From: Rhodospirillaceae bacterium
GTDB taxonomy: Bacteria > Pseudomonadota > Alphaproteobacteria > DSM-16000 > Inquilinaceae
Assembly: GCA_020638595.1 (NCBI GenBank)
Contig: JACKIG010000013.1
Span: 62,001-126,000 of the forward strand
Direction of reading: 5' to 3'
Length of the DNA stretch: 64,000 bases
The position numbers were made by a program, and so were the translations under genes. Below, piece by piece: positions 51,450 to 60,012 of this stretch (its first letter is position 1; each line of letters starts with the position of its first letter). The notes below the pieces were generated by a model. It had not been told where the DNA came from. It was given only the letters and a program-made list of their open reading frames with translations, and searched no databases.

Positions 51450-52840
51450 GGCGTCTCGTCCTCGACGTCCCACGGGGCGGGGGCGCGCACCTGGTCCCAG
51501 ATCGGGTGATAGAGCGCGCTGTCGATCTGGCGGGCCAGGTTGGCCATGCCGACATAGCCGGCATAGGCGTGGTGGCGCTCCTGGTTGACGTCGACCCAGG
51601 GGGTCTTGGTCTTCAGGGCCGTGAACTGGGTGCGGCCGCCGGACAGCAGGATGTCGGCCTCGCCGTTGGTCAGGCGCCGCCACAGCTCCTTCGCCGGGAT
51701 CTGGCCGAACATCTCGGCGTCTTCGCCCATCAGGTCGCGGATGCGGTCCTTGTCGTCCTCGGTGGACTTGCGGACCGAGGTGCCGATGACGACCATCCCC
51801 AGCTCCTGCAAGGCGGAGATCATCGACCACGACTTCACGCCGCCGCTGTAGAGCAGCACGCGCTTGCCGGCCAGGCGCGGCAGGAAGGGGTCCAGCCGCT
51901 CCCAGGCCCTGGCCTCCTCCTCCGCGATCAGGTCCTGCGCCAGGCCGATCAGCGACGGGGGGGCACCCTGCTGCACCAGCAGCGTGGCCATGCGCATCAG
52001 CGCCGCGGAGGTCTCGCCGATGCCGTGGAAGGACCCCTCGAAATAGGGGATGCCGTATTTCTCTTGCAGGCTGCGCGCTAGGGCGACCATGGCTTGGGAG
52101 CACACAACCATGGTCGCCCGCGCGCGATGTGCCATCGCCACCTCGCGGTAGCGGGCATCTCCGCTGATGGAGGCGAGCACGCGAATGCCCAGCCGCTTCA
52201 GCAGCGGCGTGATCTGCCACAGCTCGCCCGAGACGTTGTATTCGCCGATGATCAGGACGTCGCGCGTGGTCCGCCACTCGGGCTCGACCGTGCCGATGAC
52301 GTGCTTCATCAGCGCGTCGCCGGCCAGGCGGTTGCCCAGGTTCTTCGAACCGACGAAGCCCGGCGCGTTGACGGGAATGACCGGCGTGCCCAGCCGTTCG
52401 GTCGCCGCGGCGCACACCGCCTCGACATCGTCGCCGATCAGGGCCGGCACGCAGGTGGTGTAGACGAACACCGCCGGCGGCTTCTCGCGCTCCACGACCG
52501 CCTTGATAGCGCGGTAGAGTTTGCGCTCGCCGCCCTGGATGACGTCCATCTCCGTCATGTCGGTGGTGAAGCCGGTGCGGTAGAGCGTCGGTCCGCTGGA
52601 CTGGGCGTTGCGGCTGTCCCAGCTGTTGCCCTCGCAGGCCAGCGGCCCGTGCACCAGATGGGCGGCATCGGTGATCGGCTGCAGGGCGATCTTCGAACCA
52701 TCGAAGGCACAGCCGCCGGCGGCTGCACCGGGGATCAGCGTGCGCGGGGAACAGCCCTTTGCCCGCTGATGCTCCGGCTTCGCCTGGTTTATCGCACAAC
52801 CGGGCTGCTGGAAGACGGCCGCGCGTGTCTGCCTGCCCAT
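51446..52840 (-). CDS. nifE: NifE, scaffold subunit for FeMo-co synthesis
   Basis: 464 residues from ATG 52840 (MGRQTRAAVFQQPGCAINQA). The signatures PGCAINQ, GPLACEGNSWDSRN and VYTTCVPALIGDDVEAVC carry the Cys ligands of the P-like cluster and match NifE; FEGSFHGIGETS is also NifE-specific. Upstream candidates would have no ribosome binding site. It is coupled to nifN and follows nifK by 77 bases containing a hairpin. Confidence 0.95.
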   Translation of the reverse strand: MGRQTRAAVFQQPGCAINQAKPEHQRAKGCSPRTLIPGAAAGGCAFDGSKIALQPITDAAHLVHGPLACEGNSWDSRNAQSSGPTLYRTGFTTDMTEMDVIQGGERKLYRAIKAVVEREKPPAVFVYTTCVPALIGDDVEAVCAAATERLGTPVIPVNAPGFVGSKNLGNRLAGDALMKHVIGTVEPEWRTTRDVLIIGEYNVSGELWQITPLLKRLGIRVLASISGDARYREVAMAHRARATMVVCSQAMVALARSLQEKYGIPYFEGSFHGIGETSAALMRMATLLVQQGAPPSLIGLAQDLIAEEEARAWERLDPFLPRLAGKRVLLYSGGVKSWSMISALQELGMVVIGTSVRKSTEDDKDRIRDLMGEDAEMFGQIPAKELWRRLTNGEADILLSGGRTQFTALKTKTPWVDVNQERHHAYAGYVGMANLARQIDSALYHPIWDQVRAPAPWDVEDETP

Positions 52841-52881
52841 GTGATCTGTCCCCGATCCACTGGTTAGCCGACTAACGGGGT

Positions 52882-52908
52882 GCCGCCCGCGCACGTGGCA
52901 CGGGCGGC
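52882..52908 (-). terminator. Intercistronic hairpin between nifK and nifE
   Basis: GCCGCCCG (52882-52889) pairs with CGGGCGGC (52901-52908) over an 11-base loop. No T run follows on the minus strand, so it is more likely an attenuator or mRNA-end protector than a strong terminator. No -24/-12 promoter is visible before nifE. Confidence 0.5.
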
Positions 52909-52916
52909 ATTGGTGG

Positions 52917-54452
52917 TCAACGCGTCAGGTCGAAGCTGATGTCGGTGACGCCGGCCTCGCCGGTGGCCTCGTCCAGGCGGTCCAGGATCTTGTCGAGGAT
53001 CGTCACCAGCACCCGCAGGCCGCCCTCGTAACCCCAGAGCGGGAAGCGGTGGTGGTGATGCCGGTCGAAGATCGGGAAGGCCAGCCGGATCAGCGGCGTG
53101 CCGGTGTCGCGCTCCAGGTACTTGCCATAGCTGCTGCCGATCATGAAATCGACCGGCTCCGTGACCAGCAGTGACCGCAGGTGCCACAGGTCCTTGCCGG
53201 GCCAGACCTGGCAGCCCTGGCCATAGGGGTTCGCCTCCAGCATCTTGCCCATCTGCTTGGCCCAGGGCTTCGTGCCGTTGGTGGCCAGCACGTGCTTGGG
53301 CTCGGCCCCCAGCTCCATCAGGAAGCGGCTGATGCCGGTGCAGAAGTCCGGGTCGCCGAAGACCGCGAAGGTCTTGCCGTGGATGATGCTCATGCTGTCG
53401 GTCATGGCATCGACCAGGCGGCCGCGCTCCAGCTTCAGGGCGTCCGGGATCGCCTTGCCGGTCAGCTCGGAGATCGCCATGAGGAAGTCGTCGGTGCCGC
53501 CGACGCCCACGGGGTAGTGGAAGGCCGCGGTCTCGTGGCCCTTCTCCTTGGCCAGGGCCAGCGTCTTCTTGGTGCAGTATTCCTGCATCGACACCGTGGC
53601 CTTGGCGTTCAGCGCCGCCATGGTCTCTTCGCGGGTGGTGCCGCCGTCATACATGCGGAACTCGCCGTCGCCGGGCGTGTCGTAGACGTCCGACTGGTCG
53701 GGCACGATGGTGCAGTCGACCCCCATCAGGCCCAGCATGCGCCGCAGCTCGCGGATGTTGCCGACGCAGAAGCCGTCGAAGCCGGGGATGATGTTGATGT
53801 GGTCGCCGGGCTGGCGCTCCCCCTCCCAGAAATGGCTGAGGATGCCGTTCAGCATGTTGTCGTAGCCGTTGACGTGGCTGCCGTGGAAGGCCGGCGTGTG
53901 CGCGAAGGGCACGTCGAAGTCTGCGGGCACCGATCCCTTGTCCTTGGCTTGGGCGATGAAGGCATGCAGGTCGTCGCCGATGACCTCGGCCATGCAGGTG
54001 GTCGAGACGGCGAGCATCTTCGGCTGGTAGAGCGCATACGCGTTGGCCAGCCCGTCGATCATGTTGTTGAGGCCGCCGAACACCGCGGCGTCTTCCGTCA
54101 TCGACGAGGAGACGGCCGAGCACGGCTCCTTGAAATGGCGCGACAGGTGCGAGCGGTAGTAGGCAACGCAGCCCTGCGAGCCGTGGACGAACGACAAGGC
54201 ACCGTCGAAGCCGGCGGCACAGAACACCGCGCCCAGGGGCTGGCAGGCCTTCGCCGGATTGATGGTGAGCGATTTGCGGGCGAGGTTCTTCTCGCGGTAT
54301 TCCCAGGTCCGCGTCCAGTCGTCGGACTCCTTGACGGTCTGGTCGGCGTGCCCGCATTCGAACTGCTGCCGCTTGGCGCGGAGCATCTCCTGGTATTCCG
54401 GCTCTTTGAAGAGATCGACGTGATCCTTCACCTTCTCCGCTGACTGGGGCAT
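52917..54452 (-). CDS. nifK: NifK, nitrogenase MoFe protein beta subunit
   Basis: 511 residues from ATG 54452 (MPQSAEKVKDHVDLFKEPEY), the usual NifK start. P-cluster ligands are present in NPAKACQPLGAVFCA, HGSQGCVAYYRSHLS and STTCMAEVIGDDL. It forms the alpha2-beta2 tetramer with NifD. It lies 92 bases after nifD in the nifHDK unit. Confidence 0.97.
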   Translation of the reverse strand: MPQSAEKVKDHVDLFKEPEYQEMLRAKRQQFECGHADQTVKESDDWTRTWEYREKNLARKSLTINPAKACQPLGAVFCAAGFDGALSFVHGSQGCVAYYRSHLSRHFKEPCSAVSSSMTEDAAVFGGLNNMIDGLANAYALYQPKMLAVSTTCMAEVIGDDLHAFIAQAKDKGSVPADFDVPFAHTPAFHGSHVNGYDNMLNGILSHFWEGERQPGDHINIIPGFDGFCVGNIRELRRMLGLMGVDCTIVPDQSDVYDTPGDGEFRMYDGGTTREETMAALNAKATVSMQEYCTKKTLALAKEKGHETAAFHYPVGVGGTDDFLMAISELTGKAIPDALKLERGRLVDAMTDSMSIIHGKTFAVFGDPDFCTGISRFLMELGAEPKHVLATNGTKPWAKQMGKMLEANPYGQGCQVWPGKDLWHLRSLLVTEPVDFMIGSSYGKYLERDTGTPLIRLAFPIFDRHHHHRFPLWGYEGGLRVLVTILDKILDRLDEATGEAGVTDISFDLTR

Positions 54453-54544
54453 GGGTCTGGTCTCCCGGCCGCGCCCGAAGGCGCGGCAGCAGCTCAAGGT
54501 CTCGAAAAGTGCGGGGAGGGCGGGCGCGGACGCCCGCCGCTCGA

Positions 54545-55993
54545 TCAGGCAGCCCAGGGCGCCTTCAGCATCCCCCACACCGGGTTGTTGATGGCCAGGT
54601 CCATGTCCCGGGCGAAGATGGCGAAGCCGTCATAGCCATGGTAAGGACCCGAATAATCCCAGGAGTGCACCTGGCGGAAGGGCACGCCCATCTTCTGGAT
54701 CGGGTACTTCTCCTTGATGCCGGAGCCGACCAGATCCGGGCGGATCGCCTCGATGAACTTCTCAAGCTCGAACGCGGTGGCGTCGTCGTAGATCAGCGTG
54801 CCGTCCTTCACGTGGCTCGCCGTCCTTTGATAGTCGTCCTTGTGCGCGAACTCGTAGCCCGCGCCGACGATCTGCATGCCCAGGTCTTCGAAGGCGTTGA
54901 TCATGTGCCGGGGGCGCAGGCCGCCGACATAGAGCATGACCTTCTTGCCCTCCAGGCGGGGCTTGAAGCGCTCGACCACGGCGTTGGCCATGGGCGTGTA
55001 CTTCTCGATCACCCGCTCGGCCCCTTCCTTGATCGTGTCGTCGAAGAAGCTGGCGATGTGGCGCAGCGACAGGGCGATCCGCGACGGCCCGAAGAAGTTG
55101 AACTCCGTCCACGGCGTCCCGTACTTCTCCTCCATATGGCGGGAGATGTAGTTCATCGACCGGTAGCAGTGGATGAGGTTCAGCTTGGCCTTCGGCGCCC
55201 GCTCCAGTTCCGCGAGCGTGCTGTCGCCGGTCCACTGGGCGATGACGCGCAGGCCCATCTCTTCCAAGAGCCGGCGGGACGACCAGGCATCGCCGCCGAT
55301 GTTGTAGTCGCCGATGACGACCACGTCGTAGGGCGTGCTCTCGAAGGCGCCGTGCTCGTCCTCGCGGCTGAACACCCAGTCGCGGATGGTGTCGTTGGCG
55401 ATGTGGTGGCCCAGCGACTGGGACACGCCGCGGAAGCCTTCGCAGCGCACCGGCACGATGGGCTTGCCGATCTCGGCCGACTTCTCCTTCGAGACGGCTT
55501 CGATGTCGTCGCCGATCAGGCCGACCGGGCATTCGGACTGGACGCTGATGCCCTTGGCCAGCGGAAACAGCATCTCGATCTCGTCGATGATCTCGCGCAG
55601 TTTCTTGTCGCCGCCGAAGACGATGTCACGCTCCTGGTAGTCGGAGGTGAACTGCATCGTGCCGAAGGTGTCGATGCCCGTCGTGCCGGTGTAGTAGTTG
55701 CGGCGCTGCGCCCAGGAATACTGGCCGCAGCCCACCGGCCCGTGGGAGATGTGGACCATGTCCTTGACCGGCCCCCAGACGACGCCCTTGGATCCGGCAT
55801 AGGCACAGCCGCGCACGGTCATGACACCCGGCATCGACTTGATGTTGGACTTCACGCCGCAGTCGCTGGTGCCGTCGCCGGCGATGTTCAGGTGCTTGCG
55901 CCGGCGCTTGGCCGCCTTCTCGGGATAGTGGGACAGCACCTCCTCGATCAGCTGTTCGTGGAACTCCCGGTCGTTGGTGTAGTCGAGGCTCAT
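54545..55993 (-). CDS. nifD: NifD, nitrogenase MoFe protein alpha subunit
   Basis: 482 residues. P-cluster Cys residues sit in VRGCAYAGSKGV, HGPVGCGQYSW and VQSECPVGLIGDD; FeMo-co ligands are Cys in LIHCYRSMNYI and His in RQVHSWDYSGPYHGYDGFAI. It binds the active-site cofactor and, with NifK, reduces N2. It is 38 bases downstream of nifH on the same transcript. Confidence 0.97.
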   Translation of the reverse strand: MSLDYTNDREFHEQLIEEVLSHYPEKAAKRRRKHLNIAGDGTSDCGVKSNIKSMPGVMTVRGCAYAGSKGVVWGPVKDMVHISHGPVGCGQYSWAQRRNYYTGTTGIDTFGTMQFTSDYQERDIVFGGDKKLREIIDEIEMLFPLAKGISVQSECPVGLIGDDIEAVSKEKSAEIGKPIVPVRCEGFRGVSQSLGHHIANDTIRDWVFSREDEHGAFESTPYDVVVIGDYNIGGDAWSSRRLLEEMGLRVIAQWTGDSTLAELERAPKAKLNLIHCYRSMNYISRHMEEKYGTPWTEFNFFGPSRIALSLRHIASFFDDTIKEGAERVIEKYTPMANAVVERFKPRLEGKKVMLYVGGLRPRHMINAFEDLGMQIVGAGYEFAHKDDYQRTASHVKDGTLIYDDATAFELEKFIEAIRPDLVGSGIKEKYPIQKMGVPFRQVHSWDYSGPYHGYDGFAIFARDMDLAINNPVWGMLKAPWAA

Positions 55994-56031
55994 GGGGGAC
56001 AGCCCTCCTTACGGGCGAACGATGACGGCGG

Positions 56032-56937
56032 TCAGGCGGCTGCCGCGGCGGCTGCTGCCTTGGCGGCTTCCTTGGCCTCGAATTCGGCGATCATCTCCTC
56101 GTCGGACTTGATGATGCCGAACTCCATCAGCATCTCTTCCAGCTCTTCCATGCTGATCGGCGTGGGGATGCAGCCCTTGCCCGAGTTGTCGTGGATCTTC
56201 TTCGCCAGCTGCCGGTATTCGTTGGCCTGGTTGCTGTCCGGCGCGTATTCGATCACCGTCATCCGCCTGAGTTCGGCGTGCTGGACGATGTTGTCGCGCG
56301 GCAGGAAATGGATCAGCTTGGTGCCCAGCTTCTTCGCCAGGGCATCGGCCAGCTCCCACTCCAGGTCGGTCTGACGGCTGTTGCAGATCAGCCCGCCCAG
56401 ACGCACGCCGCCGGAATGGGCGTATTTCAGGATGCCCTTGGAGATGTTGTTGGCCGCATACATCGCCATCATCTCGCCGGACATGACGATGTAGATCTCT
56501 TGCGCCTTGTTCTCGCGGATCGGCATGGCGAAGCCGCCGCAGACCACGTCGCCCAGCACGTCATAGACGATGTAGTCCATGTCGTCGTAGGCGCCGTTCT
56601 CCTCCAGGAAGTTGATGGAGGTGATGACGCCGCGCCCCGCGCAGCCGACGCCCGGCTCCGGCCCGCCGGACTCCACGCACTGGATGCCGTTGAAGCCGGA
56701 GCGCAGCACGTCCTCCAGCTCCAGGTCTTCCACCGAGCCGGCTTCGGCGGCCAGGTGCAGCACCGTCTGCTGGGCCTTGGCATGCAGGATCAGGCGGGTC
56801 GAATCCGCCTTCGGGTCGCAGCCGACGATCAGGATCTTCTGGCCGAGCTCCGACAGGGCGGCGAGGGTGTTCTGCGAGGTGGTCGACTTGCCGATGCCGC
56901 CCTTGCCGTAGAATGCGATCTGACGCAGTCCGCTCAT
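56032..56937 (-). CDS. nifH: NifH, nitrogenase Fe protein
   Basis: 301 residues. Walker A GKGGIGKST (11-19), Cys99 and Cys133 that bridge the [4Fe-4S] cluster (GCAGRGV and DVVCGGFAMP), and R102 in GRG, the arginine ADP-ribosylated by DraT. A C-terminal Ala-rich tail (about 15 residues, AKEAAKAAAAAAAA type) extends beyond typical NifH (about 290-296). Under a sigma-54 promoter with two NifA sites (57102 and 57132). It is the electron donor to NifDK and also needed for cofactor synthesis. Confidence 0.98.
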   Translation of the reverse strand: MSGLRQIAFYGKGGIGKSTTSQNTLAALSELGQKILIVGCDPKADSTRLILHAKAQQTVLHLAAEAGSVEDLELEDVLRSGFNGIQCVESGGPEPGVGCAGRGVITSINFLEENGAYDDMDYIVYDVLGDVVCGGFAMPIRENKAQEIYIVMSGEMMAMYAANNISKGILKYAHSGGVRLGGLICNSRQTDLEWELADALAKKLGTKLIHFLPRDNIVQHAELRRMTVIEYAPDSNQANEYRQLAKKIHDNSGKGCIPTPISMEELEEMLMEFGIIKSDEEMIAEFEAKEAAKAAAAAAAA

Positions 56938-56993
56938 GGCTGTGTCTCCTTCTTCCAGGAACTTCCGGGCGATCGGCCCGCTGACCCCATATC

Positions 56994-57010
56994 AGCAACC
57001 GGCGTGCCAA
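56994..57010 (-). promoter_or_regulatory. Sigma-54 (-24/-12) promoter for nifHDK
   Basis: Minus strand TTGGCACGCCGGTTGCT fits the -24/-12 consensus exactly at GG and GC. It lies about 60 bases upstream of the nifH ATG. Confidence 0.93.
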
Positions 57011-57101
57011 CTCCGCGGGCATGCTTCGGTAGTTAAGGAAGATGAAAGCTTTTCGGCCGTTTCCGCGGGTTTCGGGGCCGCAGCAGGCGGTTCCGGGTGG
57101 C

Positions 57102-57117
57102 TGTTGGGAAGCCGACA
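57102..57117 (-). promoter_or_regulatory. NifA upstream activator site 1 (TGT-N10-ACA)
   Basis: TGTTGGGAAGCCGACA matches the NifA consensus and sits about 95 bases from the -24 element, the usual distance for an enhancer reached by IHF bending. Confidence 0.88.
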
Positions 57118-57131
57118 ATCCCCGACAGGAG

Positions 57132-57147
57132 TGTCGCAACCGTCACA
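57132..57147 (-). promoter_or_regulatory. NifA upstream activator site 2 (TGT-N10-ACA)
   Basis: TGTCGCAACCGTCACA, a second exact site 30 bases further upstream. Two spaced sites are typical of strongly NifA-activated nifH promoters. Confidence 0.88.
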
Positions 57148-57220
57148 GCACCGTCATAGCGAGCGACGCTGCAGTGCACACTGTCCCGGGGGCTCTCCGG
57201 GCTGCGGGGCCGCGCCCTGA

Positions 57221-57315
57221 CCGAGGAGATCCCCGCCTGCGCGGGGATGACGGGGATATTTGTTATATAAAACAAGAAACTATCGTCGTCCCCGCGCAGG
57301 CGGGGACCTCCCGGG
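57221..57315. repeat. Type A palindromic repeat pair (inverted) between nifH and draT
   Basis: Units at 57221-57255 and, inverted, 57284-57315 (GTCCCCGCGCAGGCGGGGAC core) flank a very AT-rich stretch (TTTGTTATATAAAACAAG). Same arrangement as at 41814-41909. Confidence 0.85.
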
Positions 57316-57435
57316 GCAGTGCACGACCCCGCAGTGCACACCGCCGCCCCAAGAACCCTGCCGCAGCACCCGGACACTTACATTTGGAATGGATCTTGCT
57401 GTGCCCGGACCAGAGCTTGTCGACAGTCAAATGGT

Positions 57436-57666
57436 CCTCCCCCTTGATGGGGGAGGGTTTGGGCGGGGGTGATGTCGCCGCACGACCTCAACAATCGTCA
57501 CTCGAGAGTCCTGCGGGTTTGCCACAACGGACCGGAAGATCCGTTGATCGGATGTCGTGAGGAGACAGGACGTCCCAGCCCGTGCAATAGCGGCGGTGAC
57601 AATCCGCCCCTGCCAGCGGCAAGATCACCCCCACCCAACCCTCCCCCATCGAGGGGGAGGGCTTCA
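57436..57666. repeat. Type B palindromic repeat pair (inverted) without a gene inside
   Basis: 57436-57474 and, inverted, 57623-57666 are type B units. The 150 bases between encode nothing recognisable and do not resemble the DUF559 gene found between the other B pair. It looks like a non-autonomous, MITE-like version. The right arm ends about 65 bases before the draT start. Confidence 0.8.
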
Positions 57667-57730
57667 TCCGGGTTGCGGCCATGAATGCCGACTGACCCCA
57701 GATACCTCAAGAAACAGCGAACGCCCACCG

Positions 57731-58549
57731 GTGATCAGCACAGCTTCCGGCCAGTGGCAACTGGGCCACAGCACGAACCTTGTCGGTGTGCCGACAGCGG
57801 TGCTGGCCGCGTCCGAGTTCAATGACGATCCCCGACCGCTCAGCATCGCCGGCGTCCGCCAGATGCATCACGAGCTGTTCGCGCGCCTGGCGGAACCCGA
57901 GGCCAAGGGCCACTGGTCGGAGATCTTCGAAGACCACATGGCCGAGTGGTTCGACCTGCCGAAAGCGCAAGGCGGCAACGGTGCCAAGCCGCCGAAGCGC
58001 TATTACGCCAGCTATCTGCGCCTGCTGCGCGGCTGGGCCTTCGACAACAACGCCCGCGAGGGCGCGGTGCTGAAGGGCTGGGTCGAAAGCCGCTTCGGCC
58101 TGTTCCCCACCTTCCACCGCGAGCCGATCACCCGCGTCGGTTCGCCCGCCTGGGCGCAGTATGTGGAAGACAAGATGGCGTGCCGCTTCTATTCCGCCGC
58201 CGTTCTGGCGCAGCTCGACCTGTTGTACGAATTCGCACAATGGGTGCTGGCGCGCGCCCAGCCGCCGCGCGACCGGGTAACACTCTACCGCGGCGTCAAC
58301 GACTTCAGCGAACACCAGGTGATCGACCGCATCGACAAGCGCACCGTGATCCTGCGCCTGAACAACCTGGTTTCGTTCACCGCACACCGCGACATGGCCA
58401 GCTGGTTCGGCGACCACATCCTGGAAACCGCCGTGCCGCTGGCCAAGATATTGTTCTTCAAGGAACTGCTGCCCCGCCACGCCCTGAAGGGCGAAGGCGA
58501 GGTGCTGGTGATCGGGGGGGATTACCGCGTCCAGGCCAGTTACTTCTGA
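57731..58549 (+). CDS. draT: DraT, NAD+-dinitrogenase-reductase ADP-ribosyltransferase
   Basis: 272 residues from GTG 57731; the start lacks a strong binding site, so an alternative near it is possible. The sequence STNLVGVPTAVLAASEFNDD, then YRGVNDFSEH and LNNLVSFTAHRDMASWFGD, corresponds to DraT. It transfers ADP-ribose to NifH R102 when ammonium appears or light/energy falls. It is divergent from nifH and followed 170 bases later by draG, the standard pair. Confidence 0.95.
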   Translation: MISTASGQWQLGHSTNLVGVPTAVLAASEFNDDPRPLSIAGVRQMHHELFARLAEPEAKGHWSEIFEDHMAEWFDLPKAQGGNGAKPPKRYYASYLRLLRGWAFDNNAREGAVLKGWVESRFGLFPTFHREPITRVGSPAWAQYVEDKMACRFYSAAVLAQLDLLYEFAQWVLARAQPPRDRVTLYRGVNDFSEHQVIDRIDKRTVILRLNNLVSFTAHRDMASWFGDHILETAVPLAKILFFKELLPRHALKGEGEVLVIGGDYRVQASYF

Positions 58550-58553
58550 TTCC

Positions 58554-58577
58554 GGTAAGCCACGCGCGTGGCTTGCC
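58554..58577 (+). terminator. Hairpin after draT
   Basis: AAGCCACGCGCGTGGCTT (58557-58574) is a perfect 18-base palindrome, extended with one mismatch to 58554-58577, starting 5 bases after the draT stop. It lacks a U run, so it may weaken rather than stop read-through into draG. A second inverted repeat (CCGACGC.../...GCGTCGG) occurs at about 58660-58693. Confidence 0.55.
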
Positions 58578-58719
58578 TGATGTTCCTCAGTCGCCGGCGG
58601 GTCCGTGCGGGCTCGCGGGCTTGGCGCCCACTCGGGCGCGGCGCCGCAATGGCGCAGCCGACGCACCAATGAACGCATTCATGGGGGCGTCGGTTAGGGT
58701 AACGGAAGGCCTTTGGGCA

Positions 58720-59607
58720 ATGACCGATCCGGTCCAACACGACCGAGACCTGTACGACCGCGCGCTTGGTGCCTATCTGGGCTTCGCGGTGGGCGATGCG
58801 TTGGGCGCCACGGTGGAGTTCATGACCCGCGGCGAGATCGCCGACCGCTACGGCGTGCATTGCCGCATGATCGGCGGTGGCTGGCTGCGCCTGCGCCCGG
58901 GCCAAGTGACCGACGATACCGAGATGTCGCTGTGCGTCGGCCGCGCCATCCTGCAGGCCGGCGCGTGGGACCTGCACGCCGTCTGCGACCAGTTCGCCGA
59001 GTGGATGCGCGGCGTGCCCATCGATGTCGGCAACACCTGCCGCCGCGGCATCCGCCGCTATATCCTCGACGGCACGACCGAGGCTCCGCCCAACGACGGC
59101 GACGCCGGCAACGGGGCCGCCATGCGCAACCTGCCCGTGGCGCTGGCCACCCTGAACGATCCCGCGGCGTTCGAGGCGTGGACGCTGGCGCAGTGCCGGA
59201 TCACCCACAACCACCCGCTGTCCGACGGCGCGGCACTGGGCCTCGGCCGCATGGTCCAGGCCCTGGTCAAGGGCGGTGGCGTCCCCGCCGCCCGGCAAGA
59301 AGCGCAGCAGATGATCGAACGCCACCCCCAGTTCCGCTTCGACCGCTACAAGGGCCAGTGCTCCGCCTACATCGTCGACACCGTGCGCACGGTGCTGCAC
59401 TGCTATTTCCTCACCGACACCGTGCGCACCTGCATCACCGAGACCGTCAACCTGGGCGGCGATGCCGATACCGCCGGCGCGCTGGCCGGCATGCTCGCCG
59501 GCGCCACCTACGGCGCGAAGTCGATCCCGCGGGCCTGGGTAGGCCGCCTGGACCGCGAGGTGCGGGAGGAGATCAAGCGGCAGGTGGCGGGGTTGGTGGG
59601 GAGATGA
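58720..59607 (+). CDS. draG: DraG, ADP-ribosyl-dinitrogenase-reductase glycohydrolase
   Basis: 295 residues from ATG 58720 (MTDPVQHDRDLYDRALGAYL). Metal-binding motifs of ADP-ribosylglycohydrolases are intact: VTDDTEMSL (about 64-72) and NLGGDADTAGALAG (about 245-258). It removes the ADP-ribose from NifH and reactivates nitrogenase. It follows draT; both are on the + strand opposite to nifHDK. Confidence 0.96.
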   Translation: MTDPVQHDRDLYDRALGAYLGFAVGDALGATVEFMTRGEIADRYGVHCRMIGGGWLRLRPGQVTDDTEMSLCVGRAILQAGAWDLHAVCDQFAEWMRGVPIDVGNTCRRGIRRYILDGTTEAPPNDGDAGNGAAMRNLPVALATLNDPAAFEAWTLAQCRITHNHPLSDGAALGLGRMVQALVKGGGVPAARQEAQQMIERHPQFRFDRYKGQCSAYIVDTVRTVLHCYFLTDTVRTCITETVNLGGDADTAGALAGMLAGATYGAKSIPRAWVGRLDREVREEIKRQVAGLVGR

Positions 59608-59616
59608 TCGCGGAGT

Positions 59617-59786
59617 GGCAATGTCGGGGGCTGATCCAGGGGACGCCGATCCAGGGGACGCCGATCCTGGGGATGCCGATCCTGGGGACATAATGCTAGC
59701 TCATTGCTATTATGTCCCCAGGATCGGCATCCCCAGGATCGGCGTCCCCTGGATCGGCGTCCCCTGGATCAGCCCCCGACATTGCC
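59617..59786. repeat. Perfect 78-bp inverted repeat with internal 15-bp tandem units
   Basis: 59617-59694 is an exact reverse complement of 59709-59786, leaving a 14-base spacer. Each arm contains about four units of GATCCAGGGGACGCC or GATCCTGGGGATGCC. It starts 9 bases after the draG stop. It does not encode a protein and is not a CRISPR. Confidence 0.93.
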
Positions 59787-60012
59787 TCACAATATTGCGC
59801 GGACATAATACCTATTGGCGGGTGTCGGGGGTCAGGGACGCGGGCCGGCGGGCTGGGCCGCGCCGTGATCCCGCGGCGTCCGATCTACACGCATCGCTTT
59901 TACCGAACGGCAAGATCTCGACCTTAACCTTCCGTATGAGCGGGCGAGGGGCGGCCGGCCCGTCCGGCGGCGCGGTGGGGCCCGTGCTGCGAATGGGACG
60001 GGAACCGACGGA
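59787..60012 (+). other. Upstream region of the AAA ATPase gene
   Basis: About 225 bases between the inverted repeat and ATG 60013. No gene, no clear promoter motif. No ribosome binding site stronger than GGGAC-GGG is evident. Confidence 0.35.

Noticed and set aside
52841..52916. Separate sigma-54 promoter for nifE
   Set aside because: GTGCCACG on the minus strand gives no properly spaced GG/GC pair.
57707..58678. 323-codon minus-strand frame opposite draT
   Set aside because: draT on the + strand has clear family motifs; the minus frame has no recognisable domain.
59617..59786. CRISPR-like repeat array
   Set aside because: The 15-bp units are directly tandem with no unique spacers and are mirrored in a palindrome, so it is an inverted repeat and not a CRISPR array.
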